Shown here: positions 44,643 through 49,986 of the stretch, one piece after another
Numbering within the stretch: position 1 is the first letter of the stretch
Layout: every line of letters begins with the position of its first letter
Source of the DNA: Vicinamibacterales bacterium
GTDB taxonomy: Bacteria; Acidobacteriota; Vicinamibacteria; Vicinamibacterales; 2-12-FULL-66-21
Assembly (NCBI GenBank): GCA_035699745.1
Contig: DASSPH010000038.1
Coordinates: 1 to 49,986 of the forward strand
Direction: 5' to 3'
Length of the DNA: 49,986 nt
The notes under the pieces: generated by a model
What the model was told of the DNA's origin: nothing
Seen by the model: the letters and a program-made list of their open reading frames with translations, nothing else
Databases searched by the model: none
Translations under genes and position numbers: made by a program

Positions 44643-45746
44643 ATGACGCACGAAAGATCGTTCGCTGACCTCTCAGATTCAGACCTCATCGCCGAAGCGC
44701 GGCATCTGGCGGCAAACGAACGCACGGCGACCGCGGCGCTGATCGCATGCCTGGCGGAGCTCGACGCACGACGGCTGCATCTCGGGATGGGCTATTCGTC
44801 GCTGCACGACTACTGCGCGAAAGCGCTGCGTCTCACCGACTATGCGGGCTACGCGCGGATCGAAGCGGCACGCGTGGCCCGGCGATTCCCCCTGGCGCTC
44901 GACCTTCTGCGGGACGGTTCGATCAATCTGACGACGATCTCGCTGCTTGGACGGCACCTCACGGCCGAGAATCACGGCCGGGTTCTCCGGGCCGCCGTTC
45001 ACAAGAGCAAGCGCGAGATCGAGATCCAGGTGGCGGCACTGCGACCGCTTCCCGATGCTCCCGCGATTGTCCGCAAGCTTCCGGCGGCGCCACCCGCTGT
45101 CGCAGCACCTCCTGCCCCGGCACTGCCGGCGGTATTGTCGTCGCCACTCCTGGAGGAGCAGACTGCCGGCCCACTCGCGTGCGTCGTTCCGCCGCGGCCA
45201 AGGCAAAGCGAAGCGCCGCGAGTACCCACTCGCCCGCCGGCGCCCGTGACGCCACTCGCGCCGCAGCGCTTCAAGGTGCAGCTGACCATCGGACAGGAGA
45301 CGCACGACAAGCTGCGGCGTGTGCAGGACCTGTTGCGCCACTGCGTGCCCTCGGGCGATCCCGCGGTCATCTTCGACCGCGCGCTGACTCTGCTGCTCCG
45401 CGATCTGGAGCGGCGGAAGCTTGGGGCCGTCGACCGCGCGCGCGCGGACGGCACGGCGTCGCCGGACTCGCGGCACGTCCCCGCTTCGGTGAAGCGCGCC
45501 GTCTGGGCCCGCGACGGCGGTCAGTGTGCGTTCGTCGGAACTGAAGGCCGCTGCACGGCCCGCGGGTTCCTCGAGCTGCATCACGTCGAACCCTTCGCGC
45601 TCGGCGGCCCGACGACGATCGACAACCTGCAGCTGCGCTGCCGGGCGCACAACGCGTATGAAGCGGAGATGGAGTTCGGCGCGTTCGTGTTGCGAGAGAA
45701 GGCAGTGGGGTACCTGGACTACTCAACTGGGTCCGGACCCAGTTGA
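44643..45746 (+). CDS. HNH endonuclease family protein
   Basis: A 367-residue protein. The N-terminal helical part ('LIACLAELDARRLHLGMGYS', 'IEAARVARRFPLALDLLRDG', 'LTTISLLGRHLTAENH') is the usual partner of this HNH group, followed by a Pro/Ala-rich linker (about 150-210) and 'HDKLRRVQDLLRHCVPSGDP'. The HNH nuclease is at about 285-345: 'AVWARDGGQCAFVGTEGRC', 'LELHHVEPFALGG' and 'NLQLRCRAHNAYEAEMEFGA'. Such genes are repeated many times in some Acidobacteriota genomes. Its 3' end runs into a perfect 26-bp palindrome that supplies the last codons and the stop. ATG 44643 is preferred over 44622 and 44628, which lie upstream of or against the -10. Nuclease target unknown. Confidence 0.88.
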   Translation: MTHERSFADLSDSDLIAEARHLAANERTATAALIACLAELDARRLHLGMGYSSLHDYCAKALRLTDYAGYARIEAARVARRFPLALDLLRDGSINLTTISLLGRHLTAENHGRVLRAAVHKSKREIEIQVAALRPLPDAPAIVRKLPAAPPAVAAPPAPALPAVLSSPLLEEQTAGPLACVVPPRPRQSEAPRVPTRPPAPVTPLAPQRFKVQLTIGQETHDKLRRVQDLLRHCVPSGDPAVIFDRALTLLLRDLERRKLGAVDRARADGTASPDSRHVPASVKRAVWARDGGQCAFVGTEGRCTARGFLELHHVEPFALGGPTTIDNLQLRCRAHNAYEAEMEFGAFVLREKAVGYLDYSTGSGPS

Positions 45747-45747
45747 G
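45722..45747. repeat. perfect palindrome at the end of the HNH gene
   Basis: CTCAACTGGGTCC joined directly to its reverse complement GGACCCAGTTGAG. It encodes the final residues and the TGA stop of the HNH protein. It may act as a terminator (no T-tract) or be a recognition site of the element; either is inference. Confidence 0.8.
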
Positions 45748-45799
45748 CGCTTGCTGCTCAATCCAGCGTGCTGTCGGTGGTCGCCGCGCGCCTGGCGAC

Positions 45800-45869
45800 G
45801 TCCCATTCGTGCAGAGGCCGAGGACAGAGCCGTTTCAGGGTAATCACGGGTTCGAATCCCGTTGCGACA
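45800..45869 (+). pseudogene. tRNA-Glu (TTC) pseudogene
   Basis: The order matches bacterial tRNA-Glu: acceptor GTCCCAT, TC, D-arm GTGC-AGAGGCCGA-GGAC, anticodon arm with GTTTCAG (anticodon TTC at 45834-45836), and an intact T-arm ACGGG-TTCGAAT-CCCGT (45846-45862). It is broken: the 3' side of the anticodon stem lacks about 3 nt, the 3' acceptor strand lacks 1 nt and has a mismatch, and there is no CCA. It is therefore not expected to function. Such remnants often mark where a mobile element once integrated. Confidence 0.75.
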
Positions 45870-45908
45870 TCGAACTCGTGGCGAGGCTGATAATCTCCCA
45901 GGACCGCG

Positions 45909-46334
45909 ATGCTGGATTTCATTCGCATGTCGGTCGAGATCGTCTCCCACACCATCCATTGGCCGCGGCTGTGGGCCGCACTGGGTATTGTGCTCGCCGC
46001 TGGGACACTTGCGCAGATTCGCCCGCGCCAGGCAGCCGCCCTCTCGCCCACTCGCTGGATCTGCGAGATAACCGCGCTCGTCTTAGGGCCGCTATCTATG
46101 CTGGTGTGGGGTTGGTACGTGTGGCCACCTAATGGAAGCTACTCGCCGCACGAAGCTGCCAACCTGCGAGTACTCGACTGCCTGGCAGTCGCTTCGGTCG
46201 CTGTCGCGGCAGGACTCGTATGGCGGCACCGGACGCGCCTGTGGCGTACGCTGTTCCTGGCTACACTGTCGCTGTTGTGGGCGTCGGGCGCGTTTGAAAC
46301 GGCGTTCATGGCTATCAGGAACACCTGGCCGTGA
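45909..46334 (+). CDS. small integral membrane protein, unknown function
   Basis: A 141-residue protein with about four membrane helices: 'LWAALGIVLAAGTLAQI' (about 21-37), 'ICEITALVLGPLSMLVWGWY' (51-70), 'LDCLAVASVAVAAGLVW' (89-105) and 'LFLATLSLLWASGAFETAFM' (115-134). I do not recognise the family. GATAAT at 45889-45894 and AGGA before ATG 45909 give a conventional start. The promoter begins only 20 bp after the tRNA pseudogene. Base composition is visibly less GC-rich than the main gene blocks, consistent with acquired DNA. Confidence 0.72.
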   Translation: MLDFIRMSVEIVSHTIHWPRLWAALGIVLAAGTLAQIRPRQAAALSPTRWICEITALVLGPLSMLVWGWYVWPPNGSYSPHEAANLRVLDCLAVASVAVAAGLVWRHRTRLWRTLFLATLSLLWASGAFETAFMAIRNTWP

Positions 46335-46500
46335 GCTAGCCCTTCAACCCCTGCGGCTTCCAAGCGCGGCACGCCGAACAGACCTTTCCTGTCACTCCGG
46401 CTTTGATGCTGACTGCCACCGTTAGCCTCGCTTCGGCTCCATGCGCCACACGATCAGCTTGGTTGATTCCCGGGCCATCGGTCCTTCGGTCTACAGGGAA

Positions 46501-46863
46501 TCAGCGCGATGATTCCTCCGCTTCCTCGTCCTCTGACGAGTCGAGCCATTCGCGCATCTCTCGCTGCCGATTCTCTCTTTCCCGCCTTCCCCTGCCTTCC
46601 ATGACCCCGAAGATGGCCATTCCGAGCACCAGCCCGAACACGATCGCGGTGGGGCGAAGATGCCGCGCTGGAATGAAACCGCTTTCAGGGATGACGACCG
46701 CAACCGATCCGAGGAACGCCACCACGGCGAGCACAAGCATAGTGCGCCAAGAGAACCGAACGTCGCCGCCGTAAGCCATTCCTTGCAGCGCGAGGAATAC
46801 CGCGCTGAGCAGTCCGGCCGAGAGAATGCCGCCGATCACGAAGGCGATGGCCTGAATCAGCAT
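46501..46863 (-). CDS. small membrane protein with charged tail, unknown function
   Basis: A 120-residue protein with three hydrophobic segments ('FVIGGILSAGLLSAVFLAL', 'MLVLAVVAFLGSVAVVIP', 'AIVFGLVLGMAIFGVM') and a highly charged C terminus ('RRERENRQREMREW', 'SSEDEEAEESSR'). No family recognised. The 166-bp gap to the convergent gene (46335-46500) shows no gene or clear terminator. A TACGAT about 40 bp upstream of the start could be its -10; no ribosome binding site is evident. Confidence 0.6.
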   Translation of the reverse strand: MLIQAIAFVIGGILSAGLLSAVFLALQGMAYGGDVRFSWRTMLVLAVVAFLGSVAVVIPESGFIPARHLRPTAIVFGLVLGMAIFGVMEGRGRRERENRQREMREWLDSSEDEEAEESSR

Positions 46864-47090
46864 CGGGGTGAGGTGCGGGCGCTGGCCCGACGCAGCGCAT
46901 CGTAGCAGACTCAGGCTGGCCGCCTCGCGTATCGTTCGATCTCACCGCACGTCCCCAAGACGCCATTCAGCGCGTCCGGTTCGGGCCTTTCGGATTCATA
47001 TTGTCTCTGGGGCGGCCACACGGAGTCAGCTACACTTTTGAGACGGCGATCGAGAGCAGCAGCGCGTTTACGTCCAGGCAAGGAGGCGCC

Positions 47091-47687
47091 ATGTTGCAAC
47101 TCATACGCTCTGCCTGCCAGCTATCGGGGAGCGCGTTAGTGCGCAAGGCCCTGCTGCTCGTCGCGTGCGGCATTCTCTGGTCAGATACTTCCATTGCTCA
47201 ACCCACAGATTTTCTGCTCGCGCCAGGTCGCGCGGGACGAGTGGAAATCGGAATGCCCGTCGACGACGTTCGACGGGAATTCGGTGAAGGGAACGTCCGA
47301 CTGGTTGACCTACGGAAGGAGGGCAGGTTCACGCCCGCGCTTGAGGTACGGCTGCCGAGCCGGCCAGAAATCGCGGCGCTGCTTGTTGACGTCCGCGAGT
47401 GGCCATGCGCGGAATTCGCGGTTTGGGGCGTAAATGTGAAGGACCCGCGATTCCGAACTCGCGAAGGGCTCGGAGTCGGGTCCACCCTCGCCGAGCTGCG
47501 ACGTGCCTACGAGATCAAGATCACCGAAGAGGAGGGACACGCCGCGATCGTGACAGCGCTGAGGATGACGTTCTCGATGACCACTGGAAACCCGCTTGAC
47601 CAGCAGCGGGTCCTGTCCGTGTGGCTCTGGCCGGATCCGATTGGGGTGCACACGCGGCGTTGCCCGGAGCGGCCGATTGGCAAGTAA
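47091..47687 (+). CDS. exported protein of unknown function
   Basis: A 198-residue protein. 'VRKALLLVACGILWSDTSIA' near residues 17-36 is a signal peptide with a longer n-region. The mature part starts 'RAGRVEIGMPVDDVRREFGE', a pattern typical of small secreted proteins whose stability or metal binding is unknown, and includes 'VDVREWPCAEFAVWGVNVKD' and 'GVGSTLAELRRAYEIKITEE'. AAGGAGG just before ATG 47091 strongly supports the start. TACACT about 60 bp upstream may be the -10. The 120-bp stretch after the stop holds no convincing gene. Confidence 0.75.
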   Translation: MLQLIRSACQLSGSALVRKALLLVACGILWSDTSIAQPTDFLLAPGRAGRVEIGMPVDDVRREFGEGNVRLVDLRKEGRFTPALEVRLPSRPEIAALLVDVREWPCAEFAVWGVNVKDPRFRTREGLGVGSTLAELRRAYEIKITEEEGHAAIVTALRMTFSMTTGNPLDQQRVLSVWLWPDPIGVHTRRCPERPIGK

Positions 47688-47807
47688 GGCTTTCAGGCGA
47701 GGTGCGAAAGCTCACGCCACGCGTACCCCAAGCCGACGTGGCGGCGTTCGTATCCGCGCTGATGACCGATGCCAATGGCGCGGCGCGGACGTCGTCGGCA
47801 TGTGTCC

Positions 47808-48242
47808 CTAGCGCCGTCGCTCACGCAGGCTGCGCCACGGCTCGTCGTCATAGCAGTCCACGAGGAAGGGCCCCTTCGCCTGGGCGGGCGAGAGAATGGC
47901 CAGGAAGGTCATCGGCTTCTTCGACCGGTTGTGAATCGCGTGCACCACGCCTTTCGGGATGAAGGCGATCTCCCCCGCTTTGAGCCGCCGCTTCTCCCGA
48001 TCCACCCACTGCTCGGCCACGCCGTCCAGCACGTAGATGATCTCTTCGCGCTCGGGATGGTAGTGGAAGTCGTGACCGGCGCCGGGCCGCATCCTGACGC
48101 GCACGAGCGTCAGCTGTTCCGCCGCCGTCACATCGGGGTCTGACAACCACCAGTGCTTGCCCCACGGCGACAATTCCACGCGCGCCTTCGCCGATGTGAC
48201 AAAGCGCAGCGCCCTGCTCTCGATCATGTCCTTTGCGCTCAT
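47808..48242 (-). CDS. cupin-domain protein
   Basis: A 144-residue cytoplasmic cupin. Motif 1 is '[20 protein letters not shown]' (HxH, E), motif 2 '[17 protein letters not shown]' (PxG, H), a complete metal site. Such small cupins often isomerise or open sugar or organic acid rings, or sense them. The ATG overlaps the end of the PEP-hydrolase-family gene by 4 bp, making it the last gene of a leftward three-gene operon with the Tm-1-like protein. Function within that operon is unknown. Confidence 0.88.
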   Translation of the reverse strand: MSAKDMIESRALRFVTSAKARVELSPWGKHWWLSDPDVTAAEQLTLVRVRMRPGAGHDFHYHPEREEIIYVLDGVAEQWVDREKRRLKAGEIAFIPKGVVHAIHNRSKKPMTFLAILSPAQAKGPFLVDCYDDEPWRSLRERRR

Positions 48243-49081
48243 CGACCAGTCCTTCGTATGCGCTTGAACATGCGGATCTGCTCGGCGATGGCGCGTTCGG
48301 CCGGCAGGCGTTCGACGGAGCTCGCACCATAGAAGCCATCGACGCCGCGGCACTTCGTGATGATGTATTCCGCGTCGGGCGGTTCCGAGATCGGGCCGCC
48401 GTGGCAGATGACGAGGACGTCCGGATTGACGCCGCGCGCGGCATCCGCGATCTGCTGGATCCGCGTGACGCAATCATCCAGCGTCTTCGAGCTCTTCGCC
48501 CCGATCGATCCCCCGGTGGTGACGCCCATGTGGGCCACGATGAGGTCGGCTCCGGCGCCGGCCATGCGCTCGGCCTCCGACGGATTGAAGACGTAGGGGG
48601 TCGTCAGCAGATCCATCTCGCGGGCGAGCCGGATGATGTCGACTTCGAGCTGGTAGCTCATGCCGGTTTCCTCGAACGCCTGGCGCATGTCGCCATCGAA
48701 CAGACCGACCGTCGGGAAGTTCTGAATGCCGGCAAAGCCCAGCGCGCGCAGCTCTTCGAGGAAGAGCCTGGGGATGATGAACGGATCGGTCCCGTTGACC
48801 CCGGCGAGCACCGGAGTCCTCTTGACGACAGGAAGCACCTCGTAGGCCATCTCCTTGACGATCTGGTTGGCGTTCCCGTACGCGAGCAGACCCGCGGAGC
48901 TGCCGCGGCCGGCCATCCGGTAGCGGCCCGAGTTGTAGACGATCAGCAGGTCGATGCCGCCCGCCTCCTCGCTCACGGCGGACAGCCCTGTCCCGGCGCC
49001 GCCGCCGATGATCGGCTCGCCGCGCGCAATCTGCTCGCGGAACCGTTTCAGAATGCCCTGACGCGAATTGTCCACGCTCAC
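48239..49081 (-). CDS. phosphoenolpyruvate hydrolase-family TIM-barrel protein
   Basis: A 280-residue protein: '[20 protein letters not shown]', '[20 protein letters not shown]', '[13 protein letters not shown]', '[13 protein letters not shown]', '[20 protein letters not shown]' and '[18 protein letters not shown]'. This is the PEP_hydrolase (PF09370) family, related to the PEP mutase/isocitrate lyase superfamily. It pairs with UPF0261/Tm-1-like proteins; the two are fused in the plant virus-resistance protein Tm-1 and separate here. The gene overlaps its neighbours by 4 bp on both sides. Real substrate is not established. Confidence 0.9.
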   Translation of the reverse strand: MSVDNSRQGILKRFREQIARGEPIIGGGAGTGLSAVSEEAGGIDLLIVYNSGRYRMAGRGSSAGLLAYGNANQIVKEMAYEVLPVVKRTPVLAGVNGTDPFIIPRLFLEELRALGFAGIQNFPTVGLFDGDMRQAFEETGMSYQLEVDIIRLAREMDLLTTPYVFNPSEAERMAGAGADLIVAHMGVTTGGSIGAKSSKTLDDCVTRIQQIADAARGVNPDVLVICHGGPISEPPDAEYIITKCRGVDGFYGASSVERLPAERAIAEQIRMFKRIRRTGR

Positions 49082-49986
49082 CTCTTCAGCAGTTCCAGCA
49101 GCTTCGACGCCGCGGCGTCGGCGAAATCCGGATCGTTGATATGACGATCCAGGTCGATCACGTCAATCCCGTGTGCCCCCGCGCGGATCGCATCGTGGAG
49201 CGCCGTGCGCGCGAGCGGGTCGTCGAACGGCTGTCCTTCTTTGTCGATCGCCGACACCCCGCGCCCGGGGAGCAGGATGGCGACGGGCCCCGTCGCCGCT
49301 GACAACTTCTGCGCGATGCCGGCGCCGATGCGCGCATTCTCTTCCGGCGTGGTCCGCATCAGCGTGACATTCGCGTTGTGCTCGTAGAAGAGACGGTGTT
49401 TGAACCTGTCGGGGACCGACTCGGGGGCGTAGAAGTTCACCATGTCGAGCGCCCCCGTGGAGACGACCTGGGGAATGCCGGCGGCGCCCGCCGCGGTCAG
49501 ACGGTCTGGACCTGCGCTGAGAAAGCCGCCGACGTGCTCGTCCGCGAGTTCGGTGGTCGTGAGGTCGAGTACACCAGCGAAGACGCCTTCACGGACGAGC
49601 GACTCCATCGCCTGTCCGCCGTTGCCGGTCGCATGGAAGACCAGGACCTCACAGCCGGCGCGCTCCAGCGTCTGTCGCGCGCGCTCGACGCACGCGGTCG
49701 TCACGCCGAACATCGTCGCGGCCACCAGCGGTTTGTCGTCTGCGTGCGGCTCGGGTCGCGGATACCTCACGAGGCCCGCCATCGCGCGAGCTCCCTGCGA
49801 GAGCACTTCGCGGCTCACGCGGTTGATGCCCGCGATGTCCACCACCGAGTTGAGCATGAAGATGTCTTTGTCGCCGACGAACTGCCGCACCATGCCGGAG
49901 GCGAGCGTGCTGATCATCACCTTCGGCACGCCGAGCGGCAGCGCGCGCATCGCGGCCGTCGCGATGGTGGTGCCCGCCGATCCGCC
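49078..49986 (-). CDS. Tm-1-like ATP-binding domain protein (UPF0261), 5' end beyond window
   Basis: The first part is cut off at the right edge; 302 codons are visible. The first visible residues '[20 protein letters not shown]' contain the GGSAGT motif of the UPF0261/Tm-1 N-terminal ATP-binding domain, followed by '[20 protein letters not shown]', '[18 protein letters not shown]' and '[17 protein letters not shown]' at the end. The tomato Tm-1 protein, which blocks tobamovirus RNA replication, contains this domain, but the bacterial role is metabolic and unknown. It is first of the visible operon, overlapping the PEP-hydrolase gene by 4 bp. Confidence 0.88.
   Translation of the reverse strand, partial: GGSAGTTIATAAMRALPLGVPKVMISTLASGMVRQFVGDKDIFMLNSVVDIAGINRVSREVLSQGARAMAGLVRYPRPEPHADDKPLVAATMFGVTTACVERARQTLERAGCEVLVFHATGNGGQAMESLVREGVFAGVLDLTTTELADEHVGGFLSAGPDRLTAAGAAGIPQVVSTGALDMVNFYAPESVPDRFKHRLFYEHNANVTLMRTTPEENARIGAGIAQKLSAATGPVAILLPGRGVSAIDKEGQPFDDPLARTALHDAIRAGAHGIDVIDLDRHINDPDFADAAASKLLELLKR

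Noticed and set aside
45723-46051. Minus-strand frames containing RNGIRTRDYP and GFEPVITLKRL
   Set aside because: These peptides are the well-known antisense product of a tRNA T-arm and anticodon region; the real feature is the tRNA-Glu pseudogene.
46335-46500. Gap between two convergent small membrane protein genes searched for RNA gene or terminator
   Set aside because: No stable hairpin with T-tract and no tRNA-like fold was seen by eye.
47688-47807. Short plus-strand frame after the exported protein (VRKLTPRVPQADVAAFV)
   Set aside because: No start signal, no recognised family, and it runs into the antisense of the cupin gene.

Overview
The window is GC-rich bacterial chromosome. It most likely comes from Acidobacteriota, probably the Vicinamibacteria side. 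The evidence is three PadR regulator plus 'acidobacterial duplicated orphan permease' (ADOP/MacB-FtsX) pairs, an Oar-like TonB-dependent receptor beside large haem-binding CxxCH sugar-oxidation proteins, many PQQ or beta-propeller and Tat-exported TIM-barrel enzymes, and an HNH endonuclease of a type common in that phylum. No phage, plasmid or CRISPR signature is present, and no rRNA or intact tRNA was found.

Layout: 1-3.1 kb PadR/ADOP module 1; 3.2-7.0 kb a small conserved protein, then leftward O-methyltransferase, amidohydrolase, PQQ-type propeller and receiver-domain protein; 7.1-9.3 kb an exported protein and a lipoprotein that appears to start at CTG; 9.4-12.4 kb PadR/ADOP module 2; 12.5-15.0 kb a leftward two-gene operon of a DisA_N-like (c-di-AMP cyclase family) protein and a Na+/H+ antiporter; 15.0-24.8 kb TlpA-like thioredoxin, Met-zincin protease, ABC-F ATPase, PQQ dehydrogenase, D-erythronate dehydrogenase, SDR and Tat-exported TIM barrel; 24.9-26.6 kb a leftward nucleotidyltransferase/EEP/hypothetical operon; 26.6-29.7 kb PadR/ADOP module 3; 29.7-38.6 kb two CxxCH proteins around a TonB-dependent receptor; 38.6-41.9 kb a leftward non-phosphorylative sugar oxidation operon (SDR, FAH-family dehydratase, alpha-ketoglutarate semialdehyde dehydrogenase); 41.9-44.1 kb DUF1080, Gfo/Idh/MocA and cupin; 44.1-47.8 kb a less GC-rich patch with a gene remnant, HNH endonuclease, tRNA-Glu pseudogene and small membrane or exported proteins; 47.8-50 kb a leftward operon of Tm-1-like protein (cut by the window end), PEP-hydrolase-family protein and cupin.

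The region reads as carbohydrate and aldonate catabolism by a heterotroph (TonB uptake, periplasmic oxidation, DUF1080, Gfo/Idh, DenD, ketoglutarate semialdehyde pathway) mixed with stress and efflux modules.

Two sequence-level patterns stand out. First, at least eight start codons sit exactly 6 nt after a -10-like hexamer with no room for a ribosome binding site, which suggests widespread leaderless transcription. The clearest case is a 15-bp palindrome that is at once two start codons and two -10 boxes for the divergent DisA-like and TlpA genes. Second, several gene borders carry short tandem repeats of period 7 or 8, each with a different unit.
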